Positions 17,201 through 25,532 of a DNA stretch of 64,000 bases are shown one piece after another. Position numbers and translations under genes: made by a program. Source of the DNA: Streptomyces sp. NBC_01296. Its GTDB lineage: Bacteria > Actinomycetota > Actinomycetes > Streptomycetales > Streptomycetaceae. Location of the stretch: the NCBI RefSeq assembly GCF_035984415.1, contig NZ_CP130720.1:3286001-3350000 (forward strand). Direction: 5' to 3'. How positions within the stretch are numbered: position 1 is the first letter of the stretch; the number at the start of each line of letters is the position of its first letter. Under the pieces are notes generated by a model. It was not told where the DNA came from and made no database searches. It saw only the letters and a program-made list of their open reading frames with translations.

Positions 17201-17633
17201 TCACGTCCTGCTCCGGCCCGGACAGCAGGCGCAGCGGATCCGCGAACAGGTCGGTGTCCTGGTGGGCGCGGACCAGTCCGTAGCAGAAGGAGTGGAACGT
17301 GGTGGCCTGCGGAGCCCGCGCCCCGCCGAGCCGCAGGGCGGCCCGGTCGCGCAGCTCCACGGCCGCCTTGCGGCTGAAGGTGAGGATCAGGATCCGGGCG
17401 GGGTCCGTCCCGGCTTCGACCCGCGCCGCGGCCGCCTCGACCAGGGTGGTCGTCTTCCCGGTTCCCGGTCCGGCCAGGACGAGAAGCGGTCCGCCGGTGT
17501 GATCAACCACCGCCTGCTGCGCTGCGTCCAGAACAGGGGGATCCACCCGCTGCGGCCCGGTGCGCACGAGGCGGTACGCGTCAGGGGTCCGCGTACGCCG
17601 CCGCTCGGAGCGGTCGGATGGAGAGGTGATCAC
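14226..17633 (-). CDS. adnA: AdnA-like helicase-nuclease subunit
   Basis: A protein of about 1135 residues with Walker A GPGTGKT (about 55-61), YVDEYQDTDASQ, TAHRSKGLEW, and a C-terminal RecB nuclease domain (VVDFKTGK with QLAVYQL). Four cysteines (NTCSLQW near 884 and HCDHCSFRSSC near 1115-1124) fit an iron-sulfur staple. Partner of AdnB in resecting double-strand breaks. GTG 17633 is chosen; GTG 17702 would add 23 Ala/Pro-rich residues. A Pro/Glu-rich insert near residue 500 contains three 12-residue repeats. It is the first gene of a likely adnA-adnB-dipeptidase-nudC run. Confidence 0.85.
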   Translation of the reverse strand: MITSPSDRSERRRTRTPDAYRLVRTGPQRVDPPVLDAAQQAVVDHTGGPLLVLAGPGTGKTTTLVEAAAARVEAGTDPARILILTFSRKAAVELRDRAALRLGGARAPQATTFHSFCYGLVRAHQDTDLFADPLRLLSGPEQDVTVRTLLEGQRHIRSIRWPDDLRAALTTRGFADEVRAVLARARELGLGPTALDAFATRLGRPDWKAAAAFLSEYLDVLDMQGTLDYAELVHRAVLLAERTPSLALSYDVIYVDEYQDTDASQLRLLRALAGPAGTLVAFGDPDQSIYAFRGADINNILDFEGSFPGAAVHALTVARRSGAGLLAATRLLTSRMPVPRLPSAAVRAHRALTSVREGGGAEVFTYPTAGAELDNIADILRRAHLEDGVPWQDMAVLVRAGGRTLPAMRRALIAAGVPAETGGSDTPLRHEPAITPLLTALRTAATPATPDHEPAAVPVPAPAPADTADPALPGHAVDPDSEPAAGEGSDPGSEPAAGDGSHAVPEPAAGEGWVGVEAALALLSSPLGGMDAADLRRLGRALRDEERAAGIKVPAPSDVLLARALAEPERLTAHDPAYSRGAQRLGLLLRKARELLQGGGTAEEALWTLWEGTPWPQRLERGARRGGAAGRNADRDLDAVCALFDTAARAEERTGGRGALNFLEQLEAEDIAADTLTTRATRSEAVRLMTAHRSKGLEWRLVVVAGVQEGLWPDLRRRGSLLEADRIGRGGLAEPLTPGALLAEERRLFYVAATRARDRLVVTAVKAPAEDGDQPSRFLTELGVTPKDVTGRPRRPLAVPALVAELRATTVDPDASPALRDAAARRLARLAALTDEDDRPLVPAAHPQRWWGLYEPTRSSVPLRDRDRPVALSGSALDQLANTCSLQWFLGREVKADAPSTAAQGFGNVVHVLADEVASGRTPADLAVLMERLDSVWDALAFDAPWKSRQEKDNARAALERFLRWHTTDRAGRAAVATEHAFDVTLEAGDYAVRIRGSMDRVESDPQGRAYVVDFKTGKAAPTKDEVARHPQLAVYQLAVREGAVDEVFDGLRPEAGGAELVQLRQGAAVRDGGDAVPKIQAQQPLNGEWVGDLLATAAGRVLDERFAPAAGKHCDHCSFRSSCSARPEGRQTVE
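16102..16192. repeat. 36-bp in-frame tandem repeat in adnA
   Basis: Three copies of TCGCCTGCGGCGGGCTCGG spaced exactly 36 bp apart (16102, 16138, 16174) encode EPAAGEG-type repeats in a disordered insert. Confidence 0.8.
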
Positions 17634-17867
17634 GTGGGGTGCCGGTCCAGGTCCTGGTGGGTCTGCGGTGACTGCGGTTGCGGCGCTCGCTGCGGGTTCC
17701 ACGGCCGCTGCCGCGCTTGCCGAAGAGGCAACGCTACGGCAACCGGCGGGTCCCGCGCAGTTCCCCGAGGTCGGGGCGCAGAGGCCGCGCCAGCCCTCGC
17801 CGGTCCCCTGCGCCGTCGCCCGTACGGGCGCCCGACCGCCCGCCCGGGCCCCGCATGGACGAAGCTG

Positions 17868-18215
17868 TCAGATGTGACCCTCGTCCCGTGCGGCGCGCTC
17901 CTCCAGCCCGTCCCAGCGCGCCCGCGGCATGTTCAGCCGGGCCTCGCCGTCGGCGGTCAGACGCAGCGGGGTGGCCTCCGCGCGGTAGTGCTCCAGGGCC
18001 CGGTGCTCGCTGCCGGGCAGCGGTCGCCCGTCCGCCCTGACCACCCGCCACCAGGGCACCGCTCCCCCGTACAGGGCCATCACGCGCCCGACTTGGCGCG
18101 GTCCGCCCTCACCGAGCCATTCGGCGACGTCCCCGTACGTCATCACCCGGCCGGGCGGAATCCGCTCGGCCGCCTCCAGCACCCGCTCCGCGTACGCGGG
18201 CAGCTCTTCGCTCAT
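17868..18215 (-). CDS. alkyltransferase-like (ATL) DNA-binding protein
   Basis: A 115-residue protein with the DNA-binding fold of O6-alkylguanine transferases: RIPPGRVMTYGDVAEWLG is the recognition region, QVGRVMALYGG the following helix. The PCHR active-site motif is replaced by PWWRVV, so it cannot accept an alkyl group. It fits the ATL class, which marks O6-alkylguanine for nucleotide excision repair. ATG 18215 is used; ATG 18224 would add three residues. It stands upstream of adnA and is divergent from the flippase gene. Confidence 0.85.
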   Translation of the reverse strand: MSEELPAYAERVLEAAERIPPGRVMTYGDVAEWLGEGGPRQVGRVMALYGGAVPWWRVVRADGRPLPGSEHRALEHYRAEATPLRLTADGEARLNMPRARWDGLEERAARDEGHI

Positions 18216-18382
18216 TGCGCCCATGGTGCCGTACATCACGGTCCGGTTCCCGGAAGGTTTCCTTCCGTACCGGCGCGCACCCTGATGCCCCGCCCGCCGG
18301 TCGGTCCGTGCCACCATCTTCCGGGCGGTGACTGGTGATACGTGATCAAGAAGAGACGGATGTGACGACGAAGGAGCAGGGT

Positions 18383-21259
18383 GTGAGCCCTCCGGACGGC
18401 GCGGCTGAGGACGACGGCGCGCGCCCAGACCCGCGTCCCGGGAAGCTCCCCGACGAGCTCGCCGGCCGGGCCGCACCCGAGCCCGAGCCCGGGGCAGGGG
18501 CAGGGGCCGCACCCGAACCCGGTCCCCGCGCGCGGGCCAGTTCCGGAGCGGGGGCCGGGGCCGGAGCCGGGGCCGAGGCCGGAGCCGGGGACCAGCCCGA
18601 CGCGGCCGACTCCGAGGGGCCGCACGGGCGCGCCTCCGCGTCCGCCGACCAGGTCGAGGTCGACGAGCCGCTGCTCGCCGCCCGCGTCCACCGTCCGTCC
18701 GACCTCGTACGCCTCCTCGTCGGCGTCCTCGGCATCGCCGTCGTCCTCGGCATCGCCGCCTTCGCACACCGCACCACCGCCGGCCTCGAGGCCGACATCT
18801 CCCAAGGCACCGGCGCCGCGCCCGATCTGCTGATCAAGGTCGCCGGGCTGGTGTCCAGCATCGCCGTGCTGCTCGTACCCGTCGCCTTCGCCATCGAGCG
18901 GCTGATCAAGCGCGACGGGCTGCGCATCGCCGACGGCGTGCTCGCCGCCGTCCTCGCGCACGGCGTGACCCTGGCCACGGACCTGTGGGTCTCCCAGGCC
19001 GCCTCCGACACCATTCAGGACGCCCTCACCCGTCCCACCAGCGCCGGCGGCCCCCTCACCGACCCGGTGCACGGCTACCTCGCGCCCGTCATCGCGTACA
19101 TGACCGCCGTCGGCATGACCCGCAGGCCGCGCTGGCGGGTCGCGCTGTGGGTGGTGCTGCTGCTCGATGCCTTCGCGATGCTGGTGAGCGGGTACACCAC
19201 CCCGTTCTCGATCATCCTGACCGTGCTGATCGGCTGGAGCGTCGCGTACGGGACCCTGTACGCCGTCGGCTCGCCGAACGTCCGCCCCACCGGGCAGACC
19301 CTCCTCGCCGGCCTGCGCCGGGTCGGCTTCAAGCCGGTCAGCGCCATGCGCGCGGAGCTCCCCGACGGCGCCGACGCCTCGGAGGTCAGCGACCGGGGCC
19401 GCCGGTACCACGTCACGCTGGAGGACGGCCCGCCGCTCGACGTCACCGTCGTCGACCGCGAGCAGCAGGCGCACGGGTTCTTCTACCGGGTCTGGCGCCG
19501 GCTCACCCTGCGCGGCATCACGACGCGGCGCAGCCTGCAGTCGCTGCGCCAGGCGCTGGAGCAGGAGGCGCTGCTCGCGTACGCGGCCATCGCGGCCGGG
19601 GCCAACGCACCGAAGCTGATCGCCACCTCCGAGCTCGGCCCGGACGCCGTGATGCTCGTGTACGAGCACCTGGACGGCCGGCCCCTCGACGCGCTCGCCG
19701 ACGAGGAGATCACCGACGACCTGACCCGCAGCACGTGGAAGCAGGTACGGGCGCTCCAGTCGCGGCGGATCGCGCACCGGCGGCTCACCGGCGACGCGCT
19801 CGTGGTGGATCGTTCCGGCAATGTCGTCCTGACCGACCTGCGCGGCGGCGAGATCGCGGCCGGCGACCTGGTGCTGCGGATGGACATCGCTCAGCTGCTG
19901 ACCACGCTCGGCCTGCGGATCGGCGCGGAGCGCGCGGTCGCCTCGGCGCTGTCGGTGCTCGGCCCGGACGCGGTGGCGGACTGCCTGCCGCTCCTCCAGC
20001 CGATCGCGCTGAGCCGCTCCACCCGGGCGACGCTGCGCAGGCTGGCCCGGGAGCGGGCCGACCGGCAGCGGGAGGCCGTACTGGAGTCCTCGCGGGCGGC
20101 GAAGGCCGCGCGCGAGGCGGCTGTGGAGGAAGCGAAGCCGGACAAGGCCGGCAAGCCGGGCGGCAAGGCCGGAGCCAAGTCGGCGGCGGCCACGGCCGCG
20201 GAGAGGAAGGCCGAGAAGAAGGCACTGGACGACGCGCTCGACGGGGCCCGCGAGGAGGACCTGCTGAGCCAGATCCGCCAGCAGGTGCTGCTGATCCGCC
20301 CGCAGGCGCCGGTGGAGCCGGCCCGGCTGGAGCGGATCCGGCCGCGCACGCTGGTGTCGTTCATCGCGGGTGCGTTCGGTGCGTACTTCCTGCTCACGCA
20401 GCTGGCGCACGTGGACTTCGCGACGATCGTCGGCCAGGCGCAGTGGGGCTGGGTGGGGGCGGCGCTGGCCTTCTCGGCGCTGACCTACTTCGCGGCGGCG
20501 ATGAGCCTGCTGGGCTTCGTACCGGAGCGGGTGCCGTTCCTGCGGACGGTGGTCGCGCAGGTGGCGGGGTCGTTCGTGAAGCTGGTGGCGCCGGCGGCGG
20601 TCGGCGGTGTCGCGCTGAACACGCGGTTCCTGCAGCGGGCCGGGATCCGGCCGGGGCTGGCGGTGGCCAGCGTGGGTGCCTCGCAGCTGTTCGGGCTGGC
20701 GAGCCACGTCCTGCTGCTGCTGGCCTTCGGCTACCTGACGGGCACCGAGAAGACCCCGGAGATGACCCCGTCCCGGACGGTCATCGCGGGTCTGCTGACG
20801 GTGGCGGTGCTGGTGCTGGTGGTGACGGCGGTGCCGTTCCTGCGGAAGTTCGTGGCGACGCGGGTGCGGGCGCTGTTCGCGGGTGTCGTGCCGCGCATGC
20901 TGGACGTGCTCCAGCGGCCGCAGAAGCTCATGACGGGCATCGGCGGCATGCTGCTGCTGACCGGCTGCTTCGTGATGTGCCTGGACGCGTCGATCCGGGC
21001 GTTCGGGGGCGGCCAGGCCCTCAGCTACGCGAGCATCGCGGTGGTCTTCCTGGCGGGCAACGCCCTGGGCTCGGCGGCGCCGACGCCGGGCGGCATCGGC
21101 GCGGTGGAGACGACGCTGACGCTGGGCCTGATCGCGGCCGGGCTGGACAAGGAGGTCGCCATCTCGGCGGTGCTGCTGTTCCGCCTGATGACGTTCTGGC
21201 TGCCGGTGCTGCCGGGTTGGATCTCGTTCAACTACCTGACCCGCAAGGAAGCCATCTAA
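18383..21259 (+). CDS. kinase-like/flippase-like fusion membrane protein (TIGR00374-type)
   Basis: A 958-residue protein in three parts. Residues 1-100 are acidic, with Glu-Pro and Gly-Ala repeats. Residues 110-320 hold several membrane segments (first near LLVGVLGIAVVLGIAAFA). Residues 350-560 resemble a kinase fold, but the catalytic HxD and DFG are degenerate (HRRLTGDAL and LTDLRGG). After a Lys/Ala linker, the last 290 residues match the lysyl-phosphatidylglycerol synthase/flippase transmembrane domain. GTG 18383 has AAGGAG at 18371-18376 and is preferred over earlier starts. Likely lipid or lipid-linked transport; substrate unknown. Confidence 0.75.
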   Translation: MSPPDGAAEDDGARPDPRPGKLPDELAGRAAPEPEPGAGAGAAPEPGPRARASSGAGAGAGAGAEAGAGDQPDAADSEGPHGRASASADQVEVDEPLLAARVHRPSDLVRLLVGVLGIAVVLGIAAFAHRTTAGLEADISQGTGAAPDLLIKVAGLVSSIAVLLVPVAFAIERLIKRDGLRIADGVLAAVLAHGVTLATDLWVSQAASDTIQDALTRPTSAGGPLTDPVHGYLAPVIAYMTAVGMTRRPRWRVALWVVLLLDAFAMLVSGYTTPFSIILTVLIGWSVAYGTLYAVGSPNVRPTGQTLLAGLRRVGFKPVSAMRAELPDGADASEVSDRGRRYHVTLEDGPPLDVTVVDREQQAHGFFYRVWRRLTLRGITTRRSLQSLRQALEQEALLAYAAIAAGANAPKLIATSELGPDAVMLVYEHLDGRPLDALADEEITDDLTRSTWKQVRALQSRRIAHRRLTGDALVVDRSGNVVLTDLRGGEIAAGDLVLRMDIAQLLTTLGLRIGAERAVASALSVLGPDAVADCLPLLQPIALSRSTRATLRRLARERADRQREAVLESSRAAKAAREAAVEEAKPDKAGKPGGKAGAKSAAATAAERKAEKKALDDALDGAREEDLLSQIRQQVLLIRPQAPVEPARLERIRPRTLVSFIAGAFGAYFLLTQLAHVDFATIVGQAQWGWVGAALAFSALTYFAAAMSLLGFVPERVPFLRTVVAQVAGSFVKLVAPAAVGGVALNTRFLQRAGIRPGLAVASVGASQLFGLASHVLLLLAFGYLTGTEKTPEMTPSRTVIAGLLTVAVLVLVVTAVPFLRKFVATRVRALFAGVVPRMLDVLQRPQKLMTGIGGMLLLTGCFVMCLDASIRAFGGGQALSYASIAVVFLAGNALGSAAPTPGGIGAVETTLTLGLIAAGLDKEVAISAVLLFRLMTFWLPVLPGWISFNYLTRKEAI

Positions 21260-21433
21260 CTCCACGAACCCTCGCGGCCGCGGGGTCTACGACCGCGGCC
21301 GCGACGGCTCGGGAAACCCGTTCCCGGCCCTGACGCCGTCTCAAAGTGTGCGCCGGCCAAGGCGCAAAGTCGGATCCCACTCGAACACCCCCCGGAATTG
21401 CGTTCGATTGCAAACGGTGTGGGGGGTGTCGGA

Positions 21434-21763
21434 ATGGGGTTCGACGAGGAGTGGGGCCGACTGCGGACGGAGGCCGCGGGGCGGGTGCACGAACCCGTCG
21501 CCGATCCTTTCGAGTCGGCCCGCGCTGCGGTACTGGAACGGCTGGCGGACTTCCGCAGCCGGGCGGCGCTCGTGCCGCTGGACGAGCAGGGCGGCCTGTG
21601 GACGGCCGAACTCGGCGGCCTGGACTGGATCTGCGCGTTCTCCGACGAGGAGGCGCTGTCCCGGTTCGCCGTGGCGCGGGGTGATGCCTCGCGGGAATGG
21701 ACGTACCGGCGCGTCGCCGGAGCCCGGCTGCTCGATCGGCTCATCCCGGCGCAAAACATCTAG
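21434..21763 (+). CDS. truncated SseB-like protein of a toxin locus
   Basis: A 109-residue frame starting MGFDEEWG. The first third is helical; the rest (VPLDEQGGLW, AFSDEEALSRFA, ARLLDRLIPA) resembles the SseB N-terminal domain found in small genes that open polymorphic-toxin loci of Streptomyces. It ends abruptly at PAQNI just where related proteins continue, and the next frame is a toxin tail, so it looks cut by a deletion. The family assignment is from motif memory, not a search. Whether the remnant is still expressed is unknown. Confidence 0.55.
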   Translation: MGFDEEWGRLRTEAAGRVHEPVADPFESARAAVLERLADFRSRAALVPLDEQGGLWTAELGGLDWICAFSDEEALSRFAVARGDASREWTYRRVAGARLLDRLIPAQNI

Positions 21764-22083
21764 AGGCTAACGGGCTCGACCCCACGCTCCACCCGGACAC
21801 TGAAATAGGCGGCGCGGGAAACGCCTACCTGGGAGAGACGGAAGAAGTGGCCCAGCAATATGCAATCCAGGGAATTTTCGAGGACGGATATCACGAGTAT
21901 GTCATGAAGCCGGGATTCAGGGAGGCTTTCCCCGAGAGCCACACGCCGCCATACAGGCGGACACACGACAACAAGGACGGTGAATTTCAGTGGATAATCC
22001 CCAGAGAGAAAATCCCTCTCTTTAATTCATTCATCGATGGAACCCCCCGATGGATAAACTACCACAATGGATATACTTGGTAA
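21763..22083 (+). pseudogene. C-terminal fragment of a polymorphic toxin
   Basis: About 106 codons are open from the end of the SseB-like frame but have no plausible start. The product (GGAGNAYLGETEEVAQQYA ... VMKPGFREAF ... WINYHNGYTW) looks like the C-terminal catalytic tip of a large secreted polymorphic toxin. The LGETEEVAQQYA stretch is reminiscent of ADP-ribosyltransferase-type toxins, which is weak evidence. Base composition is lower in GC than flanking genes. The N-terminal delivery region is missing, so this is a relic. Confidence 0.55.
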
Positions 22084-22124
22084 ATGGGTGGCTACAACAA
22101 CCTGCGGAGTCGAAGGGAATTGCT

Positions 22125-22610
22125 TTGAACGCTAACTGGGGAGAGCGCTGGAAGCCTGGTGATGTGTGCCGCGGAACGGTTTCCGAGGTTGCAAGTTTCG
22201 GCCTCTTCGTCGACCTTGACGGCGACGTGGGAGTCGTCACCGCCGCAAACCTTTCCTGGACCCCCGTCACCCACCCTTCTCAAATTGCACAGGTGGGTCA
22301 AACCGTCACTGCAATCGTTTTGAGTGTCGACCCATTTGCCCAACAGATCTCACTCTCCCTGAAAGGACTAACACCCGACCCCCTGGCAGCTTTCGCCGTA
22401 GCAAAAATCAACGCAGAGACAATCGGCATCGTCTCAAGGATCACCCCAATCGGGTCCTTTGTAGAAATCCGCGAAGGATTCACCGGACTACTGGAGGAAT
22501 CGGCTACGGAATCAGATCCAATTGGACCGCAAATCGGAGACTCCGTATCGGTCAGAGTTAAGCGAATCAATATAACCACTCGACAGATTCTCGTCTCCCG
22601 CGCGGAATGA
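22125..22610 (+). CDS. two-S1-domain protein, putative orphan immunity protein
   Basis: A 161-residue protein made of two S1 RNA-binding modules: GDVCRGTVSEVASFGLFVD with VGVVTAANLSW and QISLSLKG, then a second, weaker one (GIVSRITPIGSFVEI ... RQILVSRAE). TTG 22125 has AAGGGA six bases upstream; ATG 22050 would add 25 residues and overlap the toxin fragment. Codon use and GC differ from neighbours, as for the toxin relic directly upstream. In such loci the gene after the toxin is normally its immunity gene, so that role is inferred. Confidence 0.6.
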   Translation: MNANWGERWKPGDVCRGTVSEVASFGLFVDLDGDVGVVTAANLSWTPVTHPSQIAQVGQTVTAIVLSVDPFAQQISLSLKGLTPDPLAAFAVAKINAETIGIVSRITPIGSFVEIREGFTGLLEESATESDPIGPQIGDSVSVRVKRINITTRQILVSRAE

Positions 22611-22708
22611 CACTCCCTTGCTCACGACATCTCGCTCTATCCATCTTCAAGCCACCCGAATGGGTCAGCGCGGGGGCGGGGGGTCGGAGGGGAACGCAGG
22701 ATGGGGGC

Positions 22709-24256
22709 ATGGGTCGAAACCTGGTGCGGGGTGCCGTTGCCGTTGTTGTCGCCGTTGGGCTGGCCGGGGTCGGCGGGTGTTCCGACAGCGGTGCGGAGAA
22801 GACGCCGAAGGCCGGCGGGACCAAGGGGGCCGCGCCGCTCAAGTGGGGGGAGTGCGAGGCGCCCACCGTCGCCGAAGGCGGGGGGCAGGCGCCGCCCAAG
22901 GACTGGGAGTGCGCCACGCTCCACGTGCCCCTCGACTACGCCAAGCCCGAGGGCGAGACCATTCCGCTCGCGCTGATCCGCGCCAAGGCCCGGGACAAGG
23001 ACAAGCGGCTCGGGTCGCTCGTGTTCAACTTCGGCGGGCCCGGGGGGTCCGGGATCAGTACGCTGCCCGGCGCCGCCAAGGAGTACGAGGCCCTCCGCTC
23101 GCGGTACGACCTCGTGAGCTTCGACCCGCGCGGCGTCGGCCGCAGCGCCCCCGTCCGGTGCGAGGACGACAAGGAGCTCGATGCCTACTACGCCCAGGAC
23201 TCGAGTCCCGAGACACCGGCCGAGGAGAAGGCCTTCGTCGGCAACATCGACAAGTACCAGCAGGCTTGCAAGGACAACTCCGGCCACCTGCTGCCGTACG
23301 TCGGCACCGAGAACGCCGCCCGCGACCTCGACCGGATCCGCCAGGCCCTCGGCGACGAGAAGCTGAACTACTTCGGGATCTCCTACGGCACCGAGCTCGG
23401 CGGGGTCTACGCCCACCTCTTCCCGAAGAACGTCGGCCGGGCCGTCTTCGACGCCGTCGTGGACCCGACGAACACCTCCGAGGAGGGGGCGCTCGGCCAG
23501 GCCAAGGGGTTCCAGCTGGCCCTCGGCAACTTCGCGCAGGACTGCGTGAACCGCGGCGACGAGTGCCGGCTCCAGGGCAGCACCGCCAAGGAGATCGAGG
23601 ACAACATCATCAAGCTGCAGAAGAGCCTGGCCGACAAGCCCATCCCCGGCATCGGCAGCCGGATGCTCACCGACTCCGCCGCGACCAACGGCATCGCGCA
23701 GGCCCTGTACTCCAAGGAGCTGTGGCCGCTGCTGGAGCAGGGGCTGGACGAGGCCGACGGCGGGCAGGGGCAGCTGCTGATGGCGTTGTCCGACTCGCTC
23801 AACGGCCGTGACCAGCAGGGGCACTACAGCAACATCGGCGCCGCCAACACGGCGATCAACTGCGCCGACTTCAAGGACCGGTTCACGCTCGAGCAGACGA
23901 AGGCGAAGCTGCCCTCCTTCCGCGCCGCGTCCCCCGTCTTCGGGGACTTCCTCGGCTGGGCCCTGATGAGCTGCACCGACTGGCCGGTCCCGGGCGCCTG
24001 GGAGACCCCGGACGTCTCCGCCCCCGGCTCCGCGCCCATCCTGGTGATCGGCAACACCGGCGACCCGGCCACCCCCTACGAGGGCGCCCACAAGATGGTG
24101 GAGCGGCTCGGCTCCGGCGTCGGCGTGGAGCTCACGTACAAGGGCGAGGGGCACGGCGCGTACAACAGCGGCGACAAGTGCGTACAGCAGGCGGTGAACT
24201 CCTACCTGCTGGACGGGAAGGTGCCCCCCGGCAACACCGTCTGCACTCCTGCGTAG
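22709..24256 (+). CDS. secreted tripeptidyl-aminopeptidase-like lipoprotein
   Basis: A 515-residue alpha/beta hydrolase. The N-terminus has a hydrophobic stretch ending in a lipobox-like GVGGC, so it is probably an exported lipoprotein. The oxyanion motif is NFGGPGGSG, the nucleophile elbow GISYGTE, the acid Asp in GNTGDPATP, and the base His in GEGHGAYN within a C-terminal TAP-like domain. The family (SlpD/SlpE, tripeptidyl aminopeptidase) trims peptides from the N-terminus outside the cell. ATG 22709 gives the clean signal peptide; the upstream frame is junk. A terminator hairpin follows. Confidence 0.88.
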   Translation: MGRNLVRGAVAVVVAVGLAGVGGCSDSGAEKTPKAGGTKGAAPLKWGECEAPTVAEGGGQAPPKDWECATLHVPLDYAKPEGETIPLALIRAKARDKDKRLGSLVFNFGGPGGSGISTLPGAAKEYEALRSRYDLVSFDPRGVGRSAPVRCEDDKELDAYYAQDSSPETPAEEKAFVGNIDKYQQACKDNSGHLLPYVGTENAARDLDRIRQALGDEKLNYFGISYGTELGGVYAHLFPKNVGRAVFDAVVDPTNTSEEGALGQAKGFQLALGNFAQDCVNRGDECRLQGSTAKEIEDNIIKLQKSLADKPIPGIGSRMLTDSAATNGIAQALYSKELWPLLEQGLDEADGGQGQLLMALSDSLNGRDQQGHYSNIGAANTAINCADFKDRFTLEQTKAKLPSFRAASPVFGDFLGWALMSCTDWPVPGAWETPDVSAPGSAPILVIGNTGDPATPYEGAHKMVERLGSGVGVELTYKGEGHGAYNSGDKCVQQAVNSYLLDGKVPPGNTVCTPA

Positions 24257-24264
24257 GAACGCAG

Positions 24265-24299
24265 AAGGGGCCGTACCCGGCTCCCGGGTACGGCCCCTT
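24265..24299. terminator. bidirectional terminator after the peptidase gene
   Basis: AAGGGGCCGTACCC, a 7-base loop, and GGGTACGGCCCCTT form a perfect 14-bp stem between the convergent peptidase and moeZ genes. Confidence 0.8.
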
Positions 24300-24309
24300 C
24301 CGCGACTGC

Positions 24310-25488
24310 CTAGTAGACCGGCTTCTCGGGCTCGATCTGGTGGACCCAGCCGATCACGCCGCCGCCGACGTGGACCGCGTCCGCGAAGCCCGCGGACTTC
24401 AGGACCGCAAGGACTTCCGCACTGCGGACACCCGTCTTGCAGTGCAAGACGATGCGCTTGTCCTGCGGGAGGTCCTGGAGGGCGGTGCCCATCAGGAACT
24501 CGCCCTTGGGGATCAGCTTCGCGCCGGGGATCGAGACGATCTCGTACTCGTTGATCTCGCGGACGTCGATGATCTCGATCGACTCGTCGTTGTCGATCCA
24601 CTCCTTGAGCTGCTTCGGAGTGATCGTGGAGCCGAGCGCCGCCTCCTGCGCCTCCTCCGACACGACGCCGCAGAAGGCCTCGTAGTCGATGAGCTCGGTG
24701 ACGGTCGCGTTCGGACCGCACACCGCGCAGTCGGGGTCCTTGCGGACCTTGACCTGGCGGTACTGCATCTCCAGGGCGTCGTAGATCATCAGGCGGCCGA
24801 CCAGCGGCTCGCCGACGCCGGTGAGGACCTTGATGGCCTCCGTCACCTGGATGGAGCCGATGGACGCGCAGAGCACGCCCAGCACGCCGCCCTCGGCGCA
24901 GCTCGGGACCATGCCCGGCGGCGGGGGCTCCGGGTACAGGCAGCGGTAGCACGGCCCGTGCTCGGACCAGAAGACCGAGGCCTGGCCGTCGAAGCGGTAG
25001 ATCGAGCCCCATACGTACGGCTTGTTCAGCAGCACGCAGGCGTCGTTGACGAGGTAGCGCGTGGCGAAGTTGTCCGTGCCGTCGACGATGAGGTCGTACT
25101 GGCTGAAGATCTCCATCACGTTCTCGGCTTCGAGCCGCTCTTCGTGAAGGACCACGTTGACGTACGGGTTGATGCCCAGCACGCTGTCGCGGGCGGACTC
25201 GGCCTTGGACCGGCCGATGTCGGCCTGGCTGTGGATGATCTGGCGCTGCAGGTTCGACTCGTCGACCTCGTCGAACTCCACGATGCCCAGCGTGCCCACA
25301 CCGGCCGCGGCCAGGTACATGAGGGCGGGGGAGCCGAGGCCGCCCGCGCCCACGGCCAGCACCTTGGCGTTCTTCAGGCGCTTCTGGCCGTCCATCCCGA
25401 CATCCGGGATGATCAGGTGGCGGGAGTACCGACGGACCTCGTCAACGGTGAGCTCAGCAGCTGGCTCGACCAGGGGTGGCAGCGACAC
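24310..25488 (-). CDS. moeZ: adenylyltransferase/sulfurtransferase MoeZ
   Basis: A 392-residue two-domain enzyme. The N-terminal E1-like domain has GAGGLGSP (about 47-54), the RQIIHSQADIGRSKAESA region and zinc cysteines (CYRC and CAVC). The C-terminal rhodanese domain (about 285-392) has catalytic Cys350 in HCKTGVRS. MoeZ adenylates and thiocarboxylates small sulfur-carrier proteins for molybdopterin, thiamine, cysteine and natural-product thiolation. GTG 25488 follows CGGAG. A sigma-R-type promoter stands 45 bp upstream, so expression probably rises in thiol stress. Confidence 0.93.
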   Translation of the reverse strand: MSLPPLVEPAAELTVDEVRRYSRHLIIPDVGMDGQKRLKNAKVLAVGAGGLGSPALMYLAAAGVGTLGIVEFDEVDESNLQRQIIHSQADIGRSKAESARDSVLGINPYVNVVLHEERLEAENVMEIFSQYDLIVDGTDNFATRYLVNDACVLLNKPYVWGSIYRFDGQASVFWSEHGPCYRCLYPEPPPPGMVPSCAEGGVLGVLCASIGSIQVTEAIKVLTGVGEPLVGRLMIYDALEMQYRQVKVRKDPDCAVCGPNATVTELIDYEAFCGVVSEEAQEAALGSTITPKQLKEWIDNDESIEIIDVREINEYEIVSIPGAKLIPKGEFLMGTALQDLPQDKRIVLHCKTGVRSAEVLAVLKSAGFADAVHVGGGVIGWVHQIEPEKPVY

Positions 25489-25532
25489 GGGGACTCCGTA
25501 GATGGTTACGTCGTAACGGTGGTTCTTCCCGT

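Noticed and set aside
22607..22708. Upstream extension of the tripeptidyl-aminopeptidase frame
   Set aside because: Extension would bury the signal peptide; ATG 22709 gives the lipoprotein N-terminus.
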